From assembly GCA_949297665.1 (NCBI GenBank), contig CASFTO010000031.1, positions 1-44,677 of the forward strand: 44,677 bases of DNA, read 5' to 3'. Position numbers and translations under genes: made by a program. The stretch is from an uncultured Alphaproteobacteria bacterium (lineage in GTDB: Bacteria; Pseudomonadota; Alphaproteobacteria; RF32; CAG-239). Each line of letters opens with the position of its first letter. The stretch's first letter is position 1. The notes under the pieces are model-generated. The model made no database searches, was not told where the DNA came from, and saw only the letters and a list, made by a program, of their open reading frames with translations. Below are positions 1-8,950 of the stretch, piece by piece.

Positions 1-100
1 AGCTTAAAATCTTAGCTAATTTAAAAGCAAATTCTGCAGTCATTGGATAAGTATTTGCCACACCTCTGACTCCATCGGTTCCGAATAATTTGTTACTCAT
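1..100 (-). CDS. glmM: Phosphoglucosamine mutase, N-terminal fragment (runs off window)
   Basis: Only the first 33 codons lie in the window. They read on the minus strand from an ATG at 98-100. The peptide has the GlmM opening (FGTDGVRG close to the N-terminus, then a PMTAE segment), so this is recognised as the enzyme that converts glucosamine-6-phosphate to glucosamine-1-phosphate for UDP-GlcNAc, peptidoglycan and LPS synthesis in the cytoplasm. An AAGGAG ribosome binding site sits about 6 nt upstream of the ATG. The catalytic serine loop and remaining domains are outside the window, so integrity cannot be judged. A 12-bp perfect inverted repeat lies directly upstream. Confidence 0.9.
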   Translation of the reverse strand, partial: MSNKLFGTDGVRGVANTYPMTAEFAFKLAKILS

Positions 101-120
101 AAACAGCTCCTTTATATAAA

Positions 121-159
121 ATTATGTATCCCAAAGAGTAAATCTAAGGGATACATAAT
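121..159 (-). terminator. 12-bp perfect inverted repeat between beta-barrel gene and glmM
   Basis: The arms ATTATGTATCCC (121-132) and GGGATACATAAT (148-159) are perfect complements around a 15-nt loop. On the minus strand the hairpin follows the beta-barrel gene and is followed by a short T-rich stretch, so it may be a weak intrinsic terminator. It also lies about 20 nt before the glmM start codon and could be an operator or leader hairpin instead. Confidence 0.5.
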
Positions 160-202
160 TCAAGAAATATTTTTGATAAACAAGTTTATTTGCTGATTAA
201 TA

Positions 203-820
203 CTACAAAACGTATCTCAAACCAACATAAACTTCTTGATCGGTAACATTTGTATCACCGTTGTAAGCATCCAAATCACCCATATCGTAATAGCGATAAC
301 CGATATCAAGATTCCATCTATTAGTAATTTTGGCGGAAATACCGGCACCTAAAGACCAGGTGAAGTTAGATGCATCAATTTTGTCATATTTTTTCATATA
401 GAGATTATTAATAACCAGTTTATGGTCGGACCAACCAATACCTGCATTAATAAAAGGCGTAAACCAAGAATACGGGAAGAAATCATAGTAGACGACAAAC
501 ATATAAGAGCGAGATTTAAATTTTATATCAGCTATATCAGATAATAAGCCGCTATTTTTATCTCTCCAAACATATTCAAGTTCAGCCCTAAAATGTTCGT
601 ATCTGTAACCGAGAGCCCCACTGGCAATAAATCTCTTTTTATCGACAACATAGTCAGAAATATTTTGACTAACACCACTTCTTTCGTCTTCTATTTCATA
701 TTTAGCGTAACCTGCGCGTCCGGCTATATAAAAGCCATCACATTCTGCAAATACAGGAAGTGCCACAAAAGAAACGGCTAGAGCCGTAAGTAAGCATAAA
801 ATATTATTAATTTTTATCAT
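203..820 (-). CDS. Outer-membrane beta-barrel protein (opacity/OmpA-like porin type)
   Basis: A 205-residue protein. The start chosen is the ATG at 820, because a GGAG element lies about 9 nt upstream and a classical signal peptide (basic start, hydrophobic core, ALPVFA cleavage region) follows immediately; the longer frame to 886 adds 22 residues with no signal-like character. The mature part alternates aromatic and polar residues as in an 8-stranded barrel. It has the GYRY and GAGIGW-like patterns common in surface-antigen/opacity porins and ends in a short beta strand at the C-terminus. It is likely a small structural or adhesive outer-membrane barrel. The exact family and ligand cannot be assigned from the sequence. 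Confidence 0.8.
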   Translation of the reverse strand: MIKINNILCLLTALAVSFVALPVFAECDGFYIAGRAGYAKYEIEDERSGVSQNISDYVVDKKRFIASGALGYRYEHFRAELEYVWRDKNSGLLSDIADIKFKSRSYMFVVYYDFFPYSWFTPFINAGIGWSDHKLVINNLYMKKYDKIDASNFTWSLGAGISAKITNRWNLDIGYRYYDMGDLDAYNGDTNVTDQEVYVGLRYVL

Positions 821-957
821 AAAAGAAAACTCCGATAAAATAGTCTTAAATCGATTCGTGGACAAAATAACACAAAATTTAAACAAAACAAGTAAAAAAT
901 TAACAAAAGGTAAATTTTTTTTTAATCACTGAGAAAGATAGTTAAAAATATTGATTT

Positions 958-963
958 TATAAT
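958..963 (+). promoter_or_regulatory. Candidate -10 element of rnpB
   Basis: A perfect TATAAT lies 24 nt upstream of the proposed mature 5' end of the RNase P RNA. No convincing -35 is visible at 16-18 nt, so an extended or factor-assisted promoter, or a short processed leader, is possible. Confidence 0.45.
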
Positions 964-986
964 AAAGTGTGCTAAGCCATAGATAC

Positions 987-1370
987 GGTGGTCGGATAGC
1001 TGCGCTAAGAAAACTTAGTGAGGAAAGTCCGAGCGTCATGGGAACAAGGCACCGGATAACGTCCGGCTAGAGAAATCTAAGGGAAAGTGCCACAGAAAAT
1101 TACCGCCAAACAAGTTTTGGTAAGGTTGAAAAGGCGAGGTAAGAGCTCACCGCAAAGATAGTAATATCCTTTGGCAAGGTAAACCCTGCTTGACGCAAGA
1201 CCAAATTAGGAGAGCGATGCAAATCGTTAAAAGGAGTGTTTCCACTCTGCTCCAGAGGTAGGTCGCTTGAACCAAATGGTGACATTTGGTCTAGATGAAT
1301 AGCTATCACTTAGAATCTTTACTGCGAAGTAAAGCAAATGATAAGAACAGAACTCGGCTTACAGACCACC
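987..1370 (+). ncRNA. rnpB: RNase P RNA, bacterial type A
   Basis: Catalytic RNA of ribonuclease P, which removes 5' leaders from precursor tRNAs. The conserved CR-I segment GAGGAAAGTCCGAGC is at about 1019-1033 and the matching 3' segment (AGAACTCGGCTTACAGACC) is near 1346-1368. The ends GGTGGTC (987-993) and GACCACC (1364-1370) form the closing P1 helix. The roughly 384-nt length suits an alphaproteobacterial type A RNA. No terminator-like T-run follows, and lpxC begins 22 nt downstream, so transcription may continue into lpxC. A 69-codon open frame on the opposite strand here is an artefact of RNA structure. Confidence 0.95.
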
Positions 1371-1392
1371 TAAAAAATTAAAGGAGAAAATA

Positions 1393-2247
1393 ATGACCAA
1401 ACAACAGACTTTGAAAAACAGCGTAGAAATAAGAGGAATAGGATTACATTCCGGATGTTCTTCAATAATAACAATAGAACCGGCATCAGAAAATTTCGGG
1501 ATTCGTTTTCAGCGGACGGATATTGAAAAAGCAGAAGAAATACCGGCTCTATATAATAAAGTTATAGATACGCGTAATTGTACATGTCTTGGCACAGATA
1601 AGCAGAATATTGTCAGTACCATAGAACACATAATGTCTGTTTTTTATATTTTGGGAATAGATAATGCTTTGGTAAAGATTAACAATCCCGAGATACCGAT
1701 TCTGGATGGAAGCGGACAAGAATTTTTAAAAATTCTGCAAAAAGAAGAATTGAGAGAGCAAGTAGTTTCGCGCAAATTTCTAAAAATAAAAAAAACAATC
1801 ACTTTTGCCGATGGAAAAGGAGGAAGTGTAACCCTACAGCCCTCAGATAAATTACATATTTGCTTTGACATTGAATTTCCATCCAAAATAGTGGGACATC
1901 AAAATTTTGATAAAGACATAACGCCGGATATTTTTGCAGAGCAGATTGCACCATGTCGAACATTCTGTGAGAAATACCAAGTTGATTATTTGCAGTCTAT
2001 AGGATTAATCAAAGGAGGATCTTTGGAAAACGCCGTCGTGCTTGATGGGGAAAAAATACTAAACCCCGGAGGATTTCGCATACCGAATGAGTGTGTAAAT
2101 CACAAAGTTATGGATACAATCGGTGATTTATATACATCAGGATACTATATATTAGCAAAAGTTGTTGCCAATAAAAGCGGACACTATCATAATAATGAAA
2201 TATTGAAGCAATTATTTGCATCAAAAGATAATTATGAAATCAAATAA
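1393..2247 (+). CDS. lpxC: UDP-3-O-acyl-N-acetylglucosamine deacetylase
   Basis: A zinc hydrolase catalysing the committed step of lipid A synthesis in the cytoplasm. The 284-residue protein carries all diagnostic residues at family-typical positions: STIEH with the catalytic Glu78 and zinc ligand His79, NHKVMD with zinc ligands His237 and Asp241, and the general-acid His264 in a KSGH motif. The RBS AAAGGAGAAAATA precedes the ATG. It starts a compact plus-strand run with bamD (12-bp gap) and recN (9-bp gap), an arrangement common in alphaproteobacteria. There, however, lpxC usually follows ftsZ; here rnpB lies directly upstream instead. It implies an LPS-bearing outer membrane. Confidence 0.96.
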   Translation: MTKQQTLKNSVEIRGIGLHSGCSSIITIEPASENFGIRFQRTDIEKAEEIPALYNKVIDTRNCTCLGTDKQNIVSTIEHIMSVFYILGIDNALVKINNPEIPILDGSGQEFLKILQKEELREQVVSRKFLKIKKTITFADGKGGSVTLQPSDKLHICFDIEFPSKIVGHQNFDKDITPDIFAEQIAPCRTFCEKYQVDYLQSIGLIKGGSLENAVVLDGEKILNPGGFRIPNECVNHKVMDTIGDLYTSGYYILAKVVANKSGHYHNNEILKQLFASKDNYEIK

Positions 2248-2259
2248 AGAGAGGGCGAA

Positions 2260-3009
2260 ATGAAAAAGATTCTGTATATTTTACCTATAATGGGACTAAT
2301 GCTGATGGGCGGATGCGCAACAACGGAAGAACCAATAAGGGATGAAGATAAAAGTGCAGAAACTTTATATAACGAAGCCTATGATTATTTAAATAAAACA
2401 TCATACCAAAAAGCAGCCGAAACATTTGATAAGGTAGAAATGGAACATCCTTATTCAAAATGGGCAACAAAGTCAAAATTAATGAGTGCATACGCATACT
2501 ACAAAGATGAAAAATATGATGACGCGATAGCTGCATTAGATCGCTTTATTAGATTACATCCCGGCAATAAAGATATTGGATACGCATTTTATTTAAAAGG
2601 GGTATGCTATTATGATCAAATCGCACCTTCAGAAAAAGAGCAATCAGCGACCAAAGATGCCTATGAAACATTTTCCCAGGTAATTGTAATGTTTCCGGAC
2701 AGCGAGTACGCGAAAGATGCGAAAGCTAAAATGGCTTTAATAGAAGACCATCTGGCAGGGCATGAGATGAGCGTAGGCCGTTATTATTTAGAAAATAAAG
2801 AATATATTTCTGCGCTTAATCGTTTCTCGACAGTAACGGATGTTTATCAAACAACCAGCCAAATAGAAGAGGCGCTATATCGAGAAGTAGAAATATACAC
2901 ATTGCTCGGCTTGGATGATGAAGCAACAAAAAAAGAAGCAATTTTACGCCGTAATTATCCTGATAGTAAATGGTCAAGAATGGCGTCAGAATTAATATCT
3001 AAGGACTAA
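2260..3009 (+). CDS. bamD: Outer membrane assembly lipoprotein BamD (ComL)
   Basis: A 249-residue lipoprotein. The signal peptide ends in a lipobox with the acylated cysteine at position 19 (LMGGC). The rest is tetratricopeptide-like helical repeats, with characteristic paired-helix segments such as LYNEAYDYL, KAAETFDKVEMEHPYS and DAIAALDRFIRLHPGN. BamD is the essential lipoprotein partner of BamA in folding outer-membrane beta barrels at the periplasmic face of the outer membrane. The position between lpxC and recN matches the conserved alphaproteobacterial order. Length and repeat number look normal. Confidence 0.93.
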   Translation: MKKILYILPIMGLMLMGGCATTEEPIRDEDKSAETLYNEAYDYLNKTSYQKAAETFDKVEMEHPYSKWATKSKLMSAYAYYKDEKYDDAIAALDRFIRLHPGNKDIGYAFYLKGVCYYDQIAPSEKEQSATKDAYETFSQVIVMFPDSEYAKDAKAKMALIEDHLAGHEMSVGRYYLENKEYISALNRFSTVTDVYQTTSQIEEALYREVEIYTLLGLDDEATKKEAILRRNYPDSKWSRMASELISKD

Positions 3010-3018
3010 TAATTAACA

Positions 3019-4701
3019 ATGCTCAAAACCTTATCCATAAGAAATGTTGTATTAATAGACAGTTTAGATATAGATTTCAAAGAAGGTCTAACGGTTTTGA
3101 GTGGGGAAACCGGAGCAGGAAAGTCAATACTTTTGGATTCGTTGGGATTGTTGTTGGGCAATCGTTCAGAAACAACACTCGTGCGCACCGGAACAGATAA
3201 ATTGTCCGTAACGGGAGTTTTTGAAGTACAGCCGCACAATAAGATATATGAAATAGCTAAAGATTATGATTTAGAAATAGACGGTGACATAATAATCAAA
3301 AGGATAATTACAGCAGAAGGAAAAGGAAAAATACTTTTCAATGATCAAATTATAACACTAAAGTTACTAAAAGAATTAAGCCAAAATTTGATAGAAATAC
3401 ACGGTCAGCATGATAATCAAGGTTTGCTAAATCCGGCAACGCATTGCGATATACTTGATAGTTACGGAAGTTATGAAAAAGAGATTGTTGCCGTACAAAA
3501 AGCCTTTACAATCTATAAAACAACGGCGAAGACATTAAAAGAAAAAGAGATAGCTTTAAATAAAGCAAAAGAAGAAGAGGAAAATCTAAGACATTGGGTT
3601 CAAGAACTGAAAAAACTGTCTCCGCAAAAAGGGGAAGAGGAAAATTTGCGCAATCGCCGAAGTGAATTAATGAATGCGGAAAAAATAATTGAAAAGCTGA
3701 ATGCCGCATACTCATATCTTAATGGAGGAAATTCCGTATTAGACCAAATATCCAAAGCGCAGAATGCCATATCCAGAGCGAATGAAATTGTAAATGGCAA
3801 ATATGCAGATATTGAACAAAATATTGAAACCGCACTATATAGTTTAAACGATGCAGTTGAACGTATAGAGGCCAATTCAGCTGATATAAGTTTAAATCAA
3901 AGTGAAATAGATGATATAGAAACAAGACTGTATGCACTACGGAGTGTCGCCAAAAAGCACCAAACAGAAATAGATATGCTACCGGAAAAATTGGAAGAAT
4001 TATCAGAATCACTTTGTAGTTTACAAAATGGAGAAGAAAGTCTGCAAGAATTAAAAGCCGAAGTAAAGTTATTGCGAGAAAAATACATTGAATCCGCAGG
4101 AAGATTAAGTGAAAAAAGAGAGCAAACAGCTCGGAAATTAGATAAAAATATAATGAAAGAACTTCCCCCGTTAAAAATGGAGAAAGCCGTTTTCCGAACA
4201 AAAGTATCACCTAAAGATGAAAGTCAATGGTCAGAAAAAGGTTGGGACACAGTATGTTTTGAAGTTTCAACCAATCCAAATACGCCAATGGGTGCATTAA
4301 ATAAAATAGCATCAGGAGGAGAGTTATCACGTTTCATGCTGGCACTAAAAGTAAATTTAGCGCAAAACTCAAGTCAAGAAACGCTTATTTTTGATGAAAT
4401 CGATACCGGTATTGGTGGCGCAACAGCAGAAGCGGTGGGAGAACGCTTAGCTCAATTAGGAGAAAAGGTGCAAGTTATGGTTGTAACCCATTCTCCGCAA
4501 GTAGCAGCATTCAGTAATGAGCATTTCAAAGTAGAGAAAAATACGATAGACAAGCAAACAACAACAAGTCTAAAGAAACTAGACAGTGCTGGGAAAATAG
4601 AAGAAATAGCGCGTATGCTTGCCGGCGAAAAAATAACCAAAGAAGCACGCGCCGCTGCACAAGTTTTGGTAAATAAGGATAAAAATTTAGAACTTTTTTA
4701 A
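3019..4701 (+). CDS. recN: DNA repair protein RecN
   Basis: A 560-residue SMC-like ATPase that acts in double-strand break repair. Walker A is GETGAGKS at about 29-36, a long coiled-coil arm runs from roughly 160 to 370, the ABC signature ASGGELS is near 430, and Walker B LIFDEIDTGIGG is near 455. It is full length with all nucleotide-binding motifs intact. It is the last gene of the lpxC-bamD-recN run. In many alphaproteobacteria ligA follows recN; here ligA is about 22 kb away on the other strand, so the ancestral block has been split. The gene converges on the LOG-family gene without an obvious terminator hairpin between them. Confidence 0.96.
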   Translation: MLKTLSIRNVVLIDSLDIDFKEGLTVLSGETGAGKSILLDSLGLLLGNRSETTLVRTGTDKLSVTGVFEVQPHNKIYEIAKDYDLEIDGDIIIKRIITAEGKGKILFNDQIITLKLLKELSQNLIEIHGQHDNQGLLNPATHCDILDSYGSYEKEIVAVQKAFTIYKTTAKTLKEKEIALNKAKEEEENLRHWVQELKKLSPQKGEEENLRNRRSELMNAEKIIEKLNAAYSYLNGGNSVLDQISKAQNAISRANEIVNGKYADIEQNIETALYSLNDAVERIEANSADISLNQSEIDDIETRLYALRSVAKKHQTEIDMLPEKLEELSESLCSLQNGEESLQELKAEVKLLREKYIESAGRLSEKREQTARKLDKNIMKELPPLKMEKAVFRTKVSPKDESQWSEKGWDTVCFEVSTNPNTPMGALNKIASGGELSRFMLALKVNLAQNSSQETLIFDEIDTGIGGATAEAVGERLAQLGEKVQVMVVTHSPQVAAFSNEHFKVEKNTIDKQTTTSLKKLDSAGKIEEIARMLAGEKITKEARAAAQVLVNKDKNLELF

Positions 4702-4747
4702 GAAGAGCTATTTACCAAAAACAAAAGTTGTAAAGAGTGTATTGAAT

Positions 4748-5701
4748 TTATAATTTTCCCTGTCTTCTTTTAAGACGGGAGAGTTTATAGCTAACAACGG
4801 AAGTATCACGTCCGGTTTTAGCCAATCGATCATACATACGTTCAATTTCTTTTTCCAGATAAGCTGTTTCAATATCATTATCAAGAGCAGTCTTTTCCTC
4901 GTCATTACCTAATCCACGAATACTACAAACTTCTCGAATAATATCCACAACATCTTTGCCGGTTTTAAGGCGCTGTTGAATAAAATATGGAAGTTCATAA
5001 ACTAATTGGCGAGTATTGTCATAAACGCCATAACTGTCCTCGCATTTATAGTAACGATTTTTCAATAAACTAAAAGCAACTTCGAGCTCAAAATCATTAT
5101 CAACCACAACAAAAGGAACAGGATCAGAAAACCCCTTATTTGAAATAGCTTTTAAGAATTCGAGCAAATGATGAAAAAAACCGCTGATATTATAAAGGAT
5201 AAAAGGCTTTTTTTGTAAAAGACCATCTTGCATAGCCACGCAATCGTAAGCCAACTCATCCAGCGTTCCGACACCTCCCGGTGCAAATACAACAAAATCT
5301 GCGTTTAACAAGCGGCGTTTTCTTTCCTCCAATGTTTTTGCAAAAATAACATTAATATGTTTGAGCATAGCATCATCAGAGTCATAAAGTTTATAATATT
5401 CTTCGGTAGTAATTCCCTGAATTGGAAAATCAGGATTTGAAGAATGTTGTTTTTCATTCCACGCATCCATAACGCCCTTAGCCACAGCTCCCATAATACC
5501 GGCATTAGACAAGCCGAAATCAAGTTTAAATCCCATTTCGACAATTTTTTTGCCGAGAGTATAGGCCTCTTTGACATAAACAGGATTATGCCCCCCTCGA
5601 GAACCGCCGGCAACAAAAACTCTGATACCGTCTTTTTTATTTTCTTTCAAAAAGGCCGAAAGCAAATCATCATTTTTATGACCAGACTTTTTTGCAACCA
5701 T
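4748..5701 (-). CDS. LOG-family (lysine-decarboxylase-like) nucleotide phosphoribohydrolase with long C-terminal extension
   Basis: 317 residues from the ATG at 5701, chosen because GGGAG lies 8 nt upstream; a longer frame would start at a TTG that overlaps this RBS. The N-terminal Rossmann domain has the LOG signature PGGVGTLDE (141-149) preceded by the arginine pair in EERKRRLLNADF, and a phosphate loop AGGSRGGHNPVY (31-42). Canonical members cleave nucleoside monophosphates (cytokinin riboside 5'-monophosphate type). The second glycine loop is altered (SNAGIMG). The protein is about 120 residues longer than the common 190-residue LOG enzymes because of a helical, charged C-terminus of unknown role. 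It is the last gene of the FlhG-like/DnaJ-like/tgt operon, 28 bp after tgt. Confidence 0.85.
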   Translation of the reverse strand: MVAKKSGHKNDDLLSAFLKENKKDGIRVFVAGGSRGGHNPVYVKEAYTLGKKIVEMGFKLDFGLSNAGIMGAVAKGVMDAWNEKQHSSNPDFPIQGITTEEYYKLYDSDDAMLKHINVIFAKTLEERKRRLLNADFVVFAPGGVGTLDELAYDCVAMQDGLLQKKPFILYNISGFFHHLLEFLKAISNKGFSDPVPFVVVDNDFELEVAFSLLKNRYYKCEDSYGVYDNTRQLVYELPYFIQQRLKTGKDVVDIIREVCSIRGLGNDEEKTALDNDIETAYLEKEIERMYDRLAKTGRDTSVVSYKLSRLKRRQGKL

Positions 5702-5729
5702 AATACACACTCCCAAATCAATTTAATAA

Positions 5730-6860
<1,131 letters not shown>

Positions 6861-6879
6861 TTAATCCTTTAATATTTTT

Positions 6880-8028
6880 TTATTCTTTATAAATTTTACT
6901 CCATAGAGGAATTTCTTTACCAATACCCTGCTTTAGTTTATCAGATTCAATAAAAGCCATTTCGCCGTTATCGAACATAACCCGAGACCACTTTTTATCA
7001 GAAGAATATCCGGTAAGTCTAACAGTAGTTCCTTGCTCAATAGAACCATAGACATCAAAACTATTGTCTGCGCCGTGCATGGCGTTAGTTGTCTGTATAA
7101 CATGATAGAGTTTTTGTGTGTCATGAACATCAACGGGAATATCAAAGATTCTGGCAACAGCAACATCACTAAAAGCCTTGCGCCCGTCATTAAAGACAAC
7201 AATTTCTTTAACGCTAACAGAATTTTTTTTAATATATTCATATTTTTTCAAGTACAGCCCACCACAAACAAGAAATGTAAGTAATAATAATAAGCAAGGA
7301 TAAAATAACTGAATTCTTTTAAGTTTACCCAAATTCCATTTTTTGATGTGTAAGGGAGTATAATTGCTTAGTTGCTGAATATAAAGATTAATAAGAGGAA
7401 GTTCTTCATTATTAGCAAAATCTTTGGCTTGTAAGGCGAAAGTTAAAGCCTCCTGATATTTACCATCATTCTCAAAAGCAAGAGCATTATGGATACAAAG
7501 AAAAAGGTTTTCTTTTTTATTATTAAGTGCAAAAAAATTATGAACTAACGCCATAAAATTTAAGAAAAAGGCACTAATTCCCCAAAAACCATAAAACCAA
7601 TTATGTTTTGTAATTTGTTTAACCACATTACCAGCCTCATAAGGATTACAGTAATAAATCTTATCAATTTTCGAGTGTGTGAGAATTTTTCCGGTAATTT
7701 CAATCAGATGCAGAGCTCTTAAATTTAGGTCTTCTTGACCATGCATGTTTTTTAAAGTACAAAGAGCATTAATGTCCGGAAAATTTTGAGAATTATAAAT
7801 TATAGAAAGCAGGGTATATTTCAATTTTAGCTTAGGATCTTTTAGAATATCATAAGCGACAGAAATTTTCTGAAACATATCAACGGACTTCGGATCAGTA
7901 TTATGATCTGGGTGCCAAAATTTAGCCAAATCGCGATATTTCTGCCTAATTTCATCATCTGCAGAAGAAAAAGAAACATCCAATATTTGATAATATCCCA
8001 AACTATCATATTTATTTTTTTTATTCAT
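6880..8028 (-). CDS. J-domain membrane protein with C-terminal SH3-like domain
   Basis: 382 residues. The N-terminus (about 8-75) is a DnaJ J domain with an intact HPD motif at 39-41, predicting stimulation of a DnaK-type Hsp70. Two hydrophobic stretches, near 143-166 and 240-260, should be transmembrane segments separated by a soluble helical region with TPR-like character. The C-terminal 50-60 residues (around 318-372) resemble a bacterial SH3-like domain. With two membrane crossings, both the J domain and the SH3-like domain would lie on the cytoplasmic side. The start codon overlaps the end of the upstream ParA/FlhG-like gene by 8 bp, so the two are probably made together. This is not canonical DnaJ: there is no zinc finger or Gly/Phe region. 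Confidence 0.8.
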   Translation of the reverse strand: MNKKNKYDSLGYYQILDVSFSSADDEIRQKYRDLAKFWHPDHNTDPKSVDMFQKISVAYDILKDPKLKLKYTLLSIIYNSQNFPDINALCTLKNMHGQEDLNLRALHLIEITGKILTHSKIDKIYYCNPYEAGNVVKQITKHNWFYGFWGISAFFLNFMALVHNFFALNNKKENLFLCIHNALAFENDGKYQEALTFALQAKDFANNEELPLINLYIQQLSNYTPLHIKKWNLGKLKRIQLFYPCLLLLLTFLVCGGLYLKKYEYIKKNSVSVKEIVVFNDGRKAFSDVAVARIFDIPVDVHDTQKLYHVIQTTNAMHGADNSFDVYGSIEQGTTVRLTGYSSDKKWSRVMFDNGEMAFIESDKLKQGIGKEIPLWSKIYKE

Positions 8029-8827
8029 ACAAAATCCCCTGATACAATTTCTTAGCGATATGACAAATATCCAAAGCAGCTTCGGACGTTGGGTAACGAG
8101 TTAATAATAATTCTTTATTTCGGATAGTATCTCGGATTCTGGTATCAATACGAATACTTCCTAATAATTCCGGACATCTTAAGCCGATTCTGTCAGAAGC
8201 CTTACTAAGTTTTTCATAGCTTTTATAACCATCTTCAAAAGAGTTTACTCGATTAATTATTAAATTATAATTAGCATCAATATTTGTACTATTAAGAAAT
8301 TTAATCAAATCAAAGGTTTTAATTAAATCAGCACTATTTTCTGAAGACATAATTAAGATATTATCAGCAATTTGACAAAGGCTCAAATTTTTACTATCCA
8401 GTTCAGTTCCGATATCAATAATAGTGCAATCATAATTTTCGGAAAGGATTTGTAAATCTTCAGCAAAAATTTGAACACGTCCCAAAGGTAACTCGGAAAG
8501 GTAGTTATTACCCTGTTGAGCTGTAAGAATATGAAAATTTTTATTTTTATAAGGAATAGTAAGTTGATTAAGAGTTTTCTTGCCCAAGATATAATCTTCA
8601 ATAATTTTAGTTTCTTGCAAAATGAGGTAAGAAGCGATATTTGAAAATTTACCATTTCCATCAACAAGTAAAACTCTTTTTTTTTCAAGATTAAGAGCAT
8701 GCGCCAAACAAAGAGCACACCAAGACGAACCGATTCTTTCTGCTCCTGAAATAACGATAGAGATATTCCGAGAAATAGCATTACTTAAGAATAAACTTTG
8801 ATAAATTAAATCACCATTATCAGTCAA
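8021..8827 (-). CDS. ParA/MinD/FlhG-like protein with degenerate P-loop
   Basis: 268 residues. The start is a TTG at 8825-8827, with an AGGTG element 5 nt upstream. The fold signature of the MinD/ParA/FlhG class is readable: a first beta strand leading to a phosphate loop (27-35), a LAHAL helix, RVLLVDG for Walker A', YDCTIIDIG for Walker B, and a C-terminal INRV strand. The deviant Walker A that should read GKGGxGKT is instead GAERIGSS, so both the signature lysine and the P-loop lysine are missing; the DGDLG segment is altered too. ATP hydrolysis is therefore unlikely. No flagellar genes are nearby. It is the first gene of the operon with the J-domain protein, tgt and the LOG protein. Confidence 0.75.
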   Translation of the reverse strand: MTDNGDLIYQSLFLSNAISRNISIVISGAERIGSSWCALCLAHALNLEKKRVLLVDGNGKFSNIASYLILQETKIIEDYILGKKTLNQLTIPYKNKNFHILTAQQGNNYLSELPLGRVQIFAEDLQILSENYDCTIIDIGTELDSKNLSLCQIADNILIMSSENSADLIKTFDLIKFLNSTNIDANYNLIINRVNSFEDGYKSYEKLSKASDRIGLRCPELLGSIRIDTRIRDTIRNKELLLTRYPTSEAALDICHIAKKLYQGILYE

Positions 8828-8950
8828 TCAAACACCTACTTAAAATCATAAAATAACTTATACAAGCAAAACAAATCCAATAAATCATTTTTTAACATAA
8901 TAACATTATAGTTTAAACAATCAAAGATTCTTTTTAAAAATGGGGGAAAC

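Noticed and set aside
1100..1309. 69-codon open frame on the minus strand
   Set aside because: Lies inside the RNase P RNA; produced by the RNA's composition and has no RBS.
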